A stretch of DNA of 64,000 bases. Source: Treponema sp. GTDB taxonomy: Bacteria > Spirochaetota > Spirochaetia > Treponematales > Treponemataceae. Both the position numbers and the translations under genes were made by a program. Below are positions 52,660 to 60,807 of this stretch, one piece after another. Position 1 is the first letter of the stretch. Every line of letters starts with the position of its first letter. The notes under the pieces are model-generated. The model was not told where the DNA came from. It saw nothing but the letters and a program-made list of their open reading frames with translations, and made no database searches. The stretch is taken from positions 115,811-179,810 of the forward strand of contig JAFUDX010000002.1 in the NCBI GenBank assembly GCA_017464425.1. Reading direction: 5' to 3'.

Positions 52660-54150
52660 ATGTCAAAACCGTTGATTTGTCTTTGTCTTACGGCTCCTAC
52701 TGTGGCAGAAGATCTTGCCCTTATCGAAAAATACCGTAAATATATTGATCTTGTTGAGCTTCGCGTTGATTTGCTTGATGACGATGAACGCCTTACTATT
52801 AGGGATTTTCCTTCTCAGGCGGGAATTCCGTGCATTCTTACCATTCGCCGCACGGTCGATGGCGGCCAGTATTCAGAGGGCGAGGCTTCCCGCTCCATGC
52901 TGTTTGCGCGGGCTTTGGCATTTGCGAGCGAGGACAAGCAAAAAAATTTCGCGTATGTTGATTTTGAAGAGGATTTTAGGATTTCTTCCCTTCAAGATGC
53001 GGCAATGGCATATGGCACAAAAATCATCCGTTCATTCCACGATATGAAAAATCCAGTGGCTAATCTGGCAGAAAAATTGCAGGCAATGCACGAGTCACCG
53101 TATGAAATCCCCAAAGTCGCTTTTATGCCGCACACGCTCAAAGATGTAAGCAATATGTACTTGGAAATGCAAAAATTCCATGATTCAAACCAAATTGTCT
53201 GTGCTATGGGTGCGCTAGGGCTTCCCACTCGGATTCTTGCAGGAAAATTCAATTCGTATCTGAGCTACACATCTCCCGAAGATTTGGAACTGAGCCTCAC
53301 CGACATAGGTCACACAGATCCCAAAACGCTTGAAGAAATTTACCACTTTCATGAACTCAACGAAACGACGCAGATTTTTGGCATTACGGGCTTTCCGCTC
53401 AAATACACATCAAGTCCAGGTCTTCACAACGGCAATTTTAAACGCGAGCGCATCAATGCCGTGTACATTCCGTTTAAGGCAGAAAAAGCAAGCGAGGCGT
53501 TTGAATTTGCAAAAACGCTCGACATCAAAGGATTTTCCGTTACGATTCCACACAAAGAAGACATCATCAAGCATTTGCAGCGCACGGACAAAAAAGTTGA
53601 CGCCATCGGTGCATGCAATACCGTCATAAATGAAAATGGAATTTGGACGGGATACAACACTGATTGCACGGGCTTTTCAAAGGCACTTTTGGAATTCACG
53701 GGATTAAAAAATCTCAAAAAAAAGAAGGTTGCGATTATCGGCGCGGGTGGAGCGGCAAAGGCAATTGCATTCGCTGTCAAAGAACTTGGCGGCAAGGCAT
53801 GTGTTTTTAACCGCACGCTCACAAAAGCACGCATGTTGGCAGAACGATTCGGATTTAAATACGCATCGCTCGGCTTGGAGTCGGTGGAACTTTTGCGCGA
53901 GTATTCTGAAATTATTATTCAGACCACATCAAAAGGCATGGGTGCCACGACCGTTTCCGATGAAACAAACGATCCGCTGTGGTTCTTTGATTTTTCTGGC
54001 GAAGAAATGATTTACGACATTGTTTACGAACCAGAAGTTACGCCCATTATGGCACGCGCCCAAAACTCAGGCTGCCGTGTCCAGAATGGCTATGCAATGT
54101 TAAAATATCAGGGTGAAGAGCAATTCAGATTGTTCAAATCGGTTAAATAG
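52660..54150 (+). CDS. aroDE: 3-dehydroquinate dehydratase / shikimate dehydrogenase fusion
   Basis: 496 residues. Residues 1-220 are a type I dehydroquinase: VELRVDLL, IRSFHDM with the catalytic His, and KVAFMPHT with the Schiff-base Lys. Residues about 230-496 are AroE: GITGFPLKYTSSPGLHN, VTIPHKE (catalytic Lys), GYNTDCTGF, IIGAGGAAKA (NADP site) and NRTLTKA. It carries out two consecutive steps of the shikimate pathway. The same fusion is known in plants and Chlamydia. No Shine-Dalgarno, start 6 nt after the -10. Followed 9 bp later by rpiA. Confidence 0.95.
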   Translation: MSKPLICLCLTAPTVAEDLALIEKYRKYIDLVELRVDLLDDDERLTIRDFPSQAGIPCILTIRRTVDGGQYSEGEASRSMLFARALAFASEDKQKNFAYVDFEEDFRISSLQDAAMAYGTKIIRSFHDMKNPVANLAEKLQAMHESPYEIPKVAFMPHTLKDVSNMYLEMQKFHDSNQIVCAMGALGLPTRILAGKFNSYLSYTSPEDLELSLTDIGHTDPKTLEEIYHFHELNETTQIFGITGFPLKYTSSPGLHNGNFKRERINAVYIPFKAEKASEAFEFAKTLDIKGFSVTIPHKEDIIKHLQRTDKKVDAIGACNTVINENGIWTGYNTDCTGFSKALLEFTGLKNLKKKKVAIIGAGGAAKAIAFAVKELGGKACVFNRTLTKARMLAERFGFKYASLGLESVELLREYSEIIIQTTSKGMGATTVSDETNDPLWFFDFSGEEMIYDIVYEPEVTPIMARAQNSGCRVQNGYAMLKYQGEEQFRLFKSVK

Positions 54151-54159
54151 GGGCAAAAA

Positions 54160-54882
54160 ATGGCACTTTCAAAAGACGAACAAAAGATTCTTGTGGCAAA
54201 AACGGCGATTGATACGCTTATCGAGCAAAAAAAAATCTTTTCCGGCATGAAAATCGGGCTTGGAACGGGCAGTACGGCACTTCCTGCGGTCAAACGGCTT
54301 TCTGAGCGCATCCAAGACGGCACATTGCGCGACATCAAAGCCGTTGTTACGAGTTTTCAGACCGAAAATTACTGCAAAGACTTGGGAATTCCTGTCTACA
54401 CGCTCAATGACCGCGTGATTGACGGCGAGCTTGACCTTGCGATTGATGGCGCGGATGAAATTGACCCGAATAACAACTTGATTAAAGGCGGCGGCGCGGC
54501 TCTTCTTCTTGAAAAAATCGTCGCATACAATTCAAAAAATTACGCAATCGTGGCAGATGAATCGAAATCAGTTGCGAATATGGGAACAAAATTTCCTCTT
54601 CCTGTCGAAATCATTGGGGGCGCACGGCGGAGCGTTGAAAAGGAGCTGAATAAACTCGGCGCAAACTGCGTGCTTCGTGAAGGCGTAAAAAAATGCGGTC
54701 CTGTTATCACCGATAATGGCAATCAGATTCTTGACTGTACTTGGGAATCCCCCGTAAATCCTGCTGAATTAGAAGATAAAATCTCAAAAATCGTTGGCGT
54801 GGTTGAAGTAGGGTTCTTTACAAAGCAAAAGCCCGTCGCGTTCATCGCACATGCGGACGGAACAGTGGAAGTTAGGGCTTAA
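54160..54882 (+). CDS. rpiA: Ribose-5-phosphate isomerase A
   Basis: 240 residues, full length. Interconverts ribose-5-P and ribulose-5-P. GLGTGSTA, AIDGADEIDPNNNLIKGGGAALLLEKI, VADESKSV and PVEII are the family landmarks, including the catalytic Asp, Glu and Lys region. It is in an operon with aroDE, which shares the need for erythrose-4-P from the pentose pathway. It ends 2 bp from a convergent HTH gene. Confidence 0.95.
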   Translation: MALSKDEQKILVAKTAIDTLIEQKKIFSGMKIGLGTGSTALPAVKRLSERIQDGTLRDIKAVVTSFQTENYCKDLGIPVYTLNDRVIDGELDLAIDGADEIDPNNNLIKGGGAALLLEKIVAYNSKNYAIVADESKSVANMGTKFPLPVEIIGGARRSVEKELNKLGANCVLREGVKKCGPVITDNGNQILDCTWESPVNPAELEDKISKIVGVVEVGFFTKQKPVAFIAHADGTVEVRA

Positions 54883-54884
54883 AG

Positions 54885-55175
54885 CTAAAATATGTCTTCG
54901 ATTTCAAGCCGCTCTTCCAGTTGGTGGGCATAGTCTTCCCAATAGGCGGCGGCCTGCTTGTAATACGCGAGATTTTTTTCGCCAACAGGAAGCTTTTCAT
55001 CTTTTACGGGAATTTTATTGTTTTCTCTCAGGCTCGCATTGCTGACCCACGAGCGGACTAAATCACGAGAAAGATTGTATTTTTGAGCGAGTGCCTTGTA
55101 CCCACCAAATCCTTCGTCATATTCTCGGACGACTTTGAGTTTGAGTTCAAGGCTGTACGGGGACGCACGGGACAT
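54885..55175 (-). CDS. Helix-turn-helix protein, IS3 OrfA-like
   Basis: 96 residues. SPYSLELKLKVVREYDEGFGGYKALAQKYNLSRDLVRSWV is the HTH of IS3-type OrfA transposase subunits. The C-terminal part (LAYYKQAAAYWEDYAHQLEERLEIEDIF) is a short helix that could zip to a partner. No OrfB follows and no terminal inverted repeats were recognised, so it is a solitary remnant or a domesticated DNA-binding protein. AAAGG lies 9 nt before the ATG. Confidence 0.7.
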   Translation of the reverse strand: MSRASPYSLELKLKVVREYDEGFGGYKALAQKYNLSRDLVRSWVSNASLRENNKIPVKDEKLPVGEKNLAYYKQAAAYWEDYAHQLEERLEIEDIF

Positions 55176-55257
55176 GATTTATTGCCTTTATTAGATTGTC
55201 ACACATAGGTTGTCACACGGATTCGATTTTGCTACGCAAAATCATTATTTTTTTTGT

Positions 55258-55316
55258 GTCATTATCGGACTTGACCCGATAATCTTTTTTGTAAACCACA
55301 GATTACACAGATTTTT
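55258..55316. repeat. Intergenic repeat: inverted attatcgg pair and cacagattacacagatt
   Basis: attatcgg-acttgac-ccgataat (about 55261-55283) followed by ctttttt, then aaccacagattacacagattttt. Both parts resemble the repeats at 10906 and 6899. It may end plus-strand transcripts from rpiA. Confidence 0.55.
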
Positions 55317-55338
55317 ATCTAGATATTTAACCTATTAG

Positions 55339-55587
55339 CTACACCGATATAATTTCGATACTGTATTCTTCGCCTGTTGTTGTGTTAATTGTTTTTTTGA
55401 TTGGGAAATTTGAAAATTCACATGTATCAGACTCTCCGTTAATTTCTACTCGTAATTCATTCTCTGCTTTAAAATCTATAATAACAGGCTCCATAAATCT
55501 TACTTCAATAGAATTTACGAAAACCTTTAAATTCTTATAATCTGGCGAACCACCAAGATCAACAAGTTTTATTTCTTTTTTCCCCAT
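55339..55587 (-). CDS. Small hypothetical protein
   Basis: 82 residues from ATG 55587, chosen because AAGGAG lies 7 nt upstream; an in-frame ATG 42 bp earlier has no such site. No signal peptide or membrane segment. Beta-rich sequence (FVNSIEVRFMEPVIIDFKAENELRVEINGESDTCEFSNF) without a recognised family. It follows the FN3 lipoprotein and its terminator on the same strand. Confidence 0.6.
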   Translation of the reverse strand: MGKKEIKLVDLGGSPDYKNLKVFVNSIEVRFMEPVIIDFKAENELRVEINGESDTCEFSNFPIKKTINTTTGEEYSIEIISV

Positions 55588-55607
55588 AATTATTCTCCTT
55601 TTCTCAT

Positions 55608-55643
55608 AAAAACAAGCACTCTCCCCCATGCGAGCGAGAGTGC
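55608..55643 (-). terminator. Terminator of FN3 lipoprotein gene
   Basis: GCACTCTC (55636-55643) pairs with GAGAGTGC (55616-55623); TTGTTTTT follows on the minus strand. Confidence 0.8.
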
Positions 55644-55693
55644 CGTTTCATTAGCTTACATTGTCGAGCAAAATGCCCGACAATCCAAAATTA

Positions 55694-57583
55694 CTAGTTA
55701 CTAGCAGCTTTACGAGTCTTAACAAGAACATAGGAAATATCTACAGTTGATGTTGTGTTCGGAGTGATGTTCGTCAAAACATTGTATGCTTGATAACCTG
55801 TTGCTGTAGAAGCGCGAGCAGCTACAGATGGAACAGAAGACTCTGTTTTTACAGTGTCATAGCTGCTTAAAGCACCAGAAGTTGTGGTGGTAGTTGTTGT
55901 GACTGTGTACAACTTGAAGCTGTAGTTAGCAAGTGAATCGCCTGCAAAATTTTCATAGAATACTAAGTCCTGTTTAGCAGGATCATCTGCATTTGAAGTA
56001 AGAGAAAGGTCAACACCAGATACAAGCACATCTTCGTCAATTCCGGCAACAGTAGAAGTCTTGTAGACAGCATTAGACTTAGCGCGACCTTCTTCAGTGT
56101 TTGTAACTCGGAAGAGATATGTGCCAGGTTCCAAATTCTTCTTGTAGATTGTGTATGTTGAACCTTCAAGCGTAACATCACCAGCGAGGTTATCAAGTTC
56201 GATTGTTTCAAATGAAGCCTTAGCAACCTGAGAATTATCTTCTACTTTGAGGTAGTCAATTGCGATTTTCTGAGCGGCACCTTCAACATTTGGCGTTGGC
56301 AATGTGATTTCAATCTTAACATCGTTATACAATCCGTCAGCGTCAAGAGACAAGTTGGGAGAAGTACCTGTACTTCCAGAAGTAACATTAACAGTAGGCT
56401 GAGCAGACTTAGCATACGCATTCAAAGTTGCTGTTGCAGAAGATCCATAGCGGCCATCTTTTGCAAGGACGATTGTGTAAGTGTATTTGACTGTATTGTC
56501 ATCAATTGTATCATCGATGTAGTAAACAACATTACCATCAGCAGAAATAGCAGAAGAAGTTGATGTGCCTTGTCCTTTGACAACTTCAACATCCTTGAGC
56601 ACTGTTGGTTCTGCTTCTTTTGCGCTCTGGCGGAACACTGTATAATCTGTTGTCTCGAAGCGGTTTCCATAAGAGTCTTTTGCAGGAGTCCAAACAATTC
56701 GCGCTGTAGTTGCGCTTGTGTAGTTTGCATCCGTGTCTCCTGTTGCTGTGGCCTCATTAAGTGCATCAACCGTGATAGTTCCCAAGTCTTTGACAGCATA
56801 GGTCAAATAAAGTGGAGAAACTGGCTCAACGGTAAGATATGCGTGATATGCACCAGCACCTGTTGTTACATTTCCGCTGTAGTCTGCAATATAGTAGCCT
56901 GATTTTGAATCTTTTGGAACTTTGTAGCTTGCAGTTGTTGATGATTTAGAAGAAGTGCCCGTAGCGATTGCGCTTTCTTTTGCGAATTTGATTCCATATT
57001 TGAGACCAGCAAGGCTTGGATATGAAACAACAAGTTTCGCAGTGGTTGTAGAATCATCTTTATTTGTGACAACGCCTGTTTTTGCATCGAGTGCTGCGAG
57101 ATAGTCTTTCGCATAATCCCATTCTGTGATTGCGCTTGTGAGAGCCGGAACAGTTGCCTTTACGCTTGCAGAGCCTGTTGCGTTCTCAAAGTAAATTTCG
57201 CGAGCATTGCTAGCAGTGGTCGCCTTGCTGAATGCGATAACCTTGTAAGTATAGTTTACACCGTCTGTGAGTTCATTTTTTGCATTTGCAATATCCGCAA
57301 ATTCAAGTGTTGTATTAGCAGTAGAGGGAGCGTTGAGGTTGCCCAAGTATGTTTCGCCACTCTCGCCTTCTGCCTTTCGGTATACTTCGTAAGCAGAAGC
57401 TTTTGGAACGACATTCCATGTAAGATAGTTTACGCCAGGATAAGCAACTGCTTTTACGCTTGGCGCACCAACACTGATTACGGTGTCAGCCGCAATGTCT
57501 CCGTATTCGCCACTACAAGAAGCGACGAACAACGCACTTGTAAGTACCGCAACAGCACCAACAACTGAAAGAATTTTTTTCAT
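55694..57583 (-). CDS. FN3-repeat lipoprotein
   Basis: 629 residues. Signal peptide with lipobox FVASC (cysteine 23). About four FN3-like domains follow, the first with VNYLTWNVVPKASAYEVYRKAEGES and a later one with ARIVWTPAKDSYGNRFETTDYTVFRQ. Very Ala/Thr/Ser-rich and low in Cys and Trp. An AAGGAGAAG site precedes the ATG, and a strong terminator follows. A 61-bp palindrome overlaps the promoter. The care taken over expression suggests an abundant envelope protein. Confidence 0.82.
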   Translation of the reverse strand: MKKILSVVGAVAVLTSALFVASCSGEYGDIAADTVISVGAPSVKAVAYPGVNYLTWNVVPKASAYEVYRKAEGESGETYLGNLNAPSTANTTLEFADIANAKNELTDGVNYTYKVIAFSKATTASNAREIYFENATGSASVKATVPALTSAITEWDYAKDYLAALDAKTGVVTNKDDSTTTAKLVVSYPSLAGLKYGIKFAKESAIATGTSSKSSTTASYKVPKDSKSGYYIADYSGNVTTGAGAYHAYLTVEPVSPLYLTYAVKDLGTITVDALNEATATGDTDANYTSATTARIVWTPAKDSYGNRFETTDYTVFRQSAKEAEPTVLKDVEVVKGQGTSTSSAISADGNVVYYIDDTIDDNTVKYTYTIVLAKDGRYGSSATATLNAYAKSAQPTVNVTSGSTGTSPNLSLDADGLYNDVKIEITLPTPNVEGAAQKIAIDYLKVEDNSQVAKASFETIELDNLAGDVTLEGSTYTIYKKNLEPGTYLFRVTNTEEGRAKSNAVYKTSTVAGIDEDVLVSGVDLSLTSNADDPAKQDLVFYENFAGDSLANYSFKLYTVTTTTTTTSGALSSYDTVKTESSVPSVAARASTATGYQAYNVLTNITPNTTSTVDISYVLVKTRKAASN

Positions 57584-57602
57584 AATTCTTCTCCTTGAAA
57601 AT

Positions 57603-57663
57603 AAGATAAATTGCAGAATATGATTAGAATTTTCTTAACTAATCAAATTCTGCAATTTATCTT
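57603..57663. repeat. 61-bp palindrome at the FN3 lipoprotein promoter
   Basis: Arms 57603-57627 and 57639-57663 match in 24 of 25 positions around an 11-nt loop. The outer arm overlaps the -10; the inner 14 bp of each arm would form a stem at the 5' end of the mRNA. Confidence 0.9.
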
Positions 57664-57687
57664 AAACTGTATTGCAAATTATTGCAA
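57659..57687 (-). promoter_or_regulatory. Promoter of the 55694-57583 lipoprotein
   Basis: Minus strand TTGCAA (57682-57687), 17 bp, TAAGAT (57659-57664). A second TTGCAA lies at 57672-57677. Confidence 0.6.
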
Positions 57688-57729
57688 GTGTTTGTGCTTT
57701 GCTAATCAAAAAAGGTTAATTTTCTTTAT

Positions 57730-58050
57730 ATGGGATTTAAAGAAACACTCAAAGATGAATTAACTTTTCAAGATATGCAGACAAAAGAGCTTGCGGTAAA
57801 AACTGGAATAAGTCTTAGTACTTTAAATCATTATCTTTCTGGAAACGGAAATGTTCCGAGTGCAGAGAATGCCATCAAAATCGCCCGTACGCTCGGAGTC
57901 TCTGTGGAATATCTTATGACTGGCAGGGATTCGGATTTACCCTGTGGTATGCGAGTAAAAGTAAAAAAACTGATTTCAGAATTGAATTATCTTTCGGATG
58001 CGGACTTGGATTTGGTAGGGGCGGTGGCAAAACGGCTCAAAAAATCTTGA
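57730..58050 (+). CDS. XRE-family regulator
   Basis: 106 residues. The HTH covers about residues 15-68 (MQTKELAVKTGISLSTLNHYLSGNGNVPSAENAIKIARTLGVSVEYLMTG). The rest is short and helical (LISELNYLSDADLDLVGAVAKRLKKS). It is divergent from the FN3 lipoprotein across a 146-bp gap that holds the 61-bp palindrome and repeated TTGCA boxes, so it may regulate that gene. The stop lies 4 bp from the convergent hipA stop. Confidence 0.85.
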   Translation: MGFKETLKDELTFQDMQTKELAVKTGISLSTLNHYLSGNGNVPSAENAIKIARTLGVSVEYLMTGRDSDLPCGMRVKVKKLISELNYLSDADLDLVGAVAKRLKKS

Positions 58051-58054
58051 TTTT

Positions 58055-59383
58055 CTATTTTGTAGACCCCAGCAATTCCCCGATTGCGCGGGAATCTTCT
58101 TCGCTCACGCCCGCTTTTTCGGCAAAATCACGCCATTTGCTCACGCCTTCGCTCACTTGGGCATAAATTCTGTTTTTTTCGGCATTCGTAAGCCCCGCGA
58201 TTTTGGCGCAGTTTTCGTAGTCTTCTTGCGTGATGTTTTTTCGCTTGCCGTTTATGGTCATTTGGTGGCTGCTCGTCCATGCGCCTGCGGGATTGTAGGC
58301 AAAGGCGACATCGTATGCGGGCGAGAGATGCCATGCGCCCGTTTTATCCATTAAGAAGGAAATATTTTTTACATGGTCGTCGCAGTTGCAGGCGAGCACA
58401 TTAAAAATCATGCGGCGGAACAACTCGGCTTTTTCGCTGTGGGGAAGGGAAAGCGCGTTCATAATCGTGAAGGCCTGCTCGTAGCTCGCGCTCCCTGCCT
58501 GATTGAAGTCGAAATGCCCCATTGCGCCGAGTGATTGCATGTGCAGTTTTTGCGTTCTGCCCGTTTCGTCAAGGAATCGGTCGAATCGTTTGGTCATAAA
58601 GTGGCGGTTTTTGCCGTCTTTGAGCAAGTGGCACTCGTTCATGCTGATTCCGCAAGAAAGTGCCATAAGGTAGTAGGCGTATTCGATAACGCCGAAGTCA
58701 GTTTTGTCGGCTTCTTCTTTGTCGCGGTTGTTCGTGACTCCGCTGAATTTGATAAGCCAATGCTCAAACCCCGAGCCGCCTTCGATTTGCCCCGAGCGTA
58801 CTTCGTTTGTTTTGGGATTGAGCGCGATGACGGCTTTTGCCCGCGCCCCGCCCGCCGATGTTCCGAGCGAGATGATTTTTTGCAGCGATTTTGAGAGATT
58901 GCGCTTGTTGGCTTCGTCAAGCACGGCGGAAAGATTTTTGCGGTTTGAAAGCACGAGCGAGGCGAGTTCCACAAGTTCTGAGATAACAATCTGCTCACTG
59001 TCGCTTGTTTTGTTTTCGTCGTTGAGAACGGGATAATATTCGAGCGCACCCATGCCACGATTGCCCGTGTAGCACAGGCGTTCCACCGCGTTAAAGGAAC
59101 TGAGCAGTCGCCCTTGCTTTGCGAGATAGACTGAAATGAGTTCGTTTCCAAATTTGTCGGGAAGGGAATCGCTTAAAAGTCCTGGAAGCCCGAAAAATGA
59201 CTCGTAGGAAAGGTCGGGAAAGCGAAACACGCCGCTTCTGAGTGGCATCATTATGGGGGAGACTTGAATTCCCGTGCTGAGAAAATGGGTATCGTATTCA
59301 AAATAGGCGGTTTTTTGGGAATCTTCGAGCGAAATTGCGCCGACTGTGGTTCCCCAGAGCTTTATTTCGGCGCTGAATTTCAT
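58055..59383 (-). CDS. hipA: HipA-family kinase toxin
   Basis: 442 residues, the normal HipA size. The N-terminal subdomain (GTTVGAISLE...YPVLND) is followed by the kinase fold: TSAGGARAKAVIAL (phosphate loop), HWLIKFSG, HFMTKRFDR, and the catalytic loop FNVLACNCDDHVKNISFLMD with LSPAYDVAF. HipA in E. coli phosphorylates glutamyl-tRNA synthetase and stops growth. The first ATG overlaps the hipB stop by 4 bp. No frameshift is seen; the kinase residues appear intact. Confidence 0.92.
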   Translation of the reverse strand: MKFSAEIKLWGTTVGAISLEDSQKTAYFEYDTHFLSTGIQVSPIMMPLRSGVFRFPDLSYESFFGLPGLLSDSLPDKFGNELISVYLAKQGRLLSSFNAVERLCYTGNRGMGALEYYPVLNDENKTSDSEQIVISELVELASLVLSNRKNLSAVLDEANKRNLSKSLQKIISLGTSAGGARAKAVIALNPKTNEVRSGQIEGGSGFEHWLIKFSGVTNNRDKEEADKTDFGVIEYAYYLMALSCGISMNECHLLKDGKNRHFMTKRFDRFLDETGRTQKLHMQSLGAMGHFDFNQAGSASYEQAFTIMNALSLPHSEKAELFRRMIFNVLACNCDDHVKNISFLMDKTGAWHLSPAYDVAFAYNPAGAWTSSHQMTINGKRKNITQEDYENCAKIAGLTNAEKNRIYAQVSEGVSKWRDFAEKAGVSEEDSRAIGELLGSTK

Positions 59384-59748
59384 TTATCTTCCCCCCATAC
59401 AAAGCTGTGATCGATTCGATACTCTACAGATGAATTTGCTTTTGGCCGAACTCGCTGTGGAATATGGCCTGAATCGCGTACGGCAAGTTCTTCCATAGGG
59501 CTTAGCTCTGCCGAAGGAAGAAGCATCATAAGGGATGGAAGCATGTTGAGCGCACGGAAGAGCTTGACGAGATTGAGCAACTGCAAGCCTTCACCCCGTT
59601 CGGCTCGTTCGATGGTGCTTTTGCCGACTCCGCTGTTTTGGGCAAGCTGCTCTTGTGTGAGCTTTGCGCGAATGCGAGTGCGTTTGAGTCGTTCGCCGAG
59701 TTCTTTGAGAATTTCTTCGTCGCTCTTCCAATAAACAGTGCTTTGCAT
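59380..59748 (-). CDS. hipB: HipB-like antitoxin / XRE repressor
   Basis: 122 residues. The HTH is at about residues 17-75 (GERLKRTRIRAKLTQEQLAQNSGVGKSTIERAERGEGLQLLNLVKLFRALNML). It would neutralise HipA and repress the operon. It carries a longer C-terminal tail (about 40 residues) than E. coli HipB. The start lies 6 nt after the -10. Confidence 0.87.
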   Translation of the reverse strand: MQSTVYWKSDEEILKELGERLKRTRIRAKLTQEQLAQNSGVGKSTIERAERGEGLQLLNLVKLFRALNMLPSLMMLLPSAELSPMEELAVRDSGHIPQRVRPKANSSVEYRIDHSFVWGEDK

Positions 59749-59754
59749 GATTTG

Positions 59755-59783
59755 AGTATAAAAGCGGTTCTCAAACTTGTCAA
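59755..59783 (-). promoter_or_regulatory. hipBA promoter, leaderless type
   Basis: Minus strand TTGACA (59778-59783), 17 bp, TATACT (59755-59760), 6 nt, ATG 59748. A near-consensus promoter. Confidence 0.78.
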
Positions 59784-59839
59784 GTCAAAAATGAAGAATT
59801 AAGGGTAAAAATCGGGGTTATTTCTTCATTTTTGAAGAT

Positions 59840-60787
59840 TTATTTTAACAGTTTGTTCAACGTAACATCGTGCTGTCGCCAGTTTTTATCGACTTTGACT
59901 TGCAAATCCAAATCGATTTTGTAGTCAAAAATGCTTTGCAGGACTTTGATGCTTGCGACACGGATAGTTTTTATCATCTGTGCGCCTTTGCCGATGAGGA
60001 TGCCTTTTTGGCTTTCTTTTTCGACGCACAGAAATGCCCTGCACCACATTTTTGTGGGGGAGCGTTTTTCCAAATCGGCAATCTGAACATAGATTGCGTG
60101 AGGAACTTCTTGATCGAGGCGGTTGATTGCCTGTTCGCGGATAACTTCGGCAATTCTAAAATCAACTTCCTGGTCAGTGTAAAAATCTTCGCTGTACAAA
60201 TGAGGCGCGACTTTTGCCATGCTGTACAGTGCTTTTAAAACTTCGTTGATTCCCGTGTCATTTTTTGCGGACATTTCAAGAATTTTGTCTTCTAGAACGG
60301 CGGGAAGATGTGCTTTTATGAATTTTCGCGCATGTTCTCTGAGCGGACGCGGCGCATCGACTTTGTTGAGCGCGATGACCAGTTTTTCTTGATGCGCTTC
60401 CAAAAGGTCGGCAATCAATCGCTCTTCTTCGGCGCAATTCCGAGTGGTGTCAATGATATATAAGATGAGGTCAGAATCTTTGAGTTGGTCGGCAACGATA
60501 TTTCTCATGCGGAGGTTCATCTTTTTTTCTGAATCGTGATAGCCCGGCGTATCGACAAAAACGAGTTGTCCGAGCGAGGTGTTGACGATTCCACGAATTG
60601 CATTGCGGGTAGTTTGCGGAACGGCACTTACGATGGAAACAGGTTCGCCCGTTGCTGTATTTAAAAAAGTGGATTTTCCGGCAGATGGCCGCCCAATAAT
60701 CGTAACGAGTGCGGTTTTATCGCCAACGGGTGGCTGAGCTTTTGAATTTTCAGCTGAATTTTCAATTTCTTCTATTATTTTATCCAT
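59840..60787 (-). CDS. era: GTPase Era
   Basis: 315 residues. 16S rRNA-binding GTPase of small-subunit assembly. G1 GRPSAGKS (32-39), switch region VPQTTRNAIRG, G3 DTPG, G4 NKVD. A C-terminal KH domain has the signature KGILIGKGAQMIKTIRVASIKVLQ. The first about 24 residues are an extra acidic extension. The promoter lies inside the end of the upstream permease gene: TTGAAA (60817-60822), 16 bp, TAGAAT (60795-60800), then 7 nt to the ATG, and no Shine-Dalgarno. Confidence 0.95.
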   Translation of the reverse strand: MDKIIEEIENSAENSKAQPPVGDKTALVTIIGRPSAGKSTFLNTATGEPVSIVSAVPQTTRNAIRGIVNTSLGQLVFVDTPGYHDSEKKMNLRMRNIVADQLKDSDLILYIIDTTRNCAEEERLIADLLEAHQEKLVIALNKVDAPRPLREHARKFIKAHLPAVLEDKILEMSAKNDTGINEVLKALYSMAKVAPHLYSEDFYTDQEVDFRIAEVIREQAINRLDQEVPHAIYVQIADLEKRSPTKMWCRAFLCVEKESQKGILIGKGAQMIKTIRVASIKVLQSIFDYKIDLDLQVKVDKNWRQHDVTLNKLLK

Positions 60788-60807
60788 ACTTTGAATTCTA
60801 CCGAATT

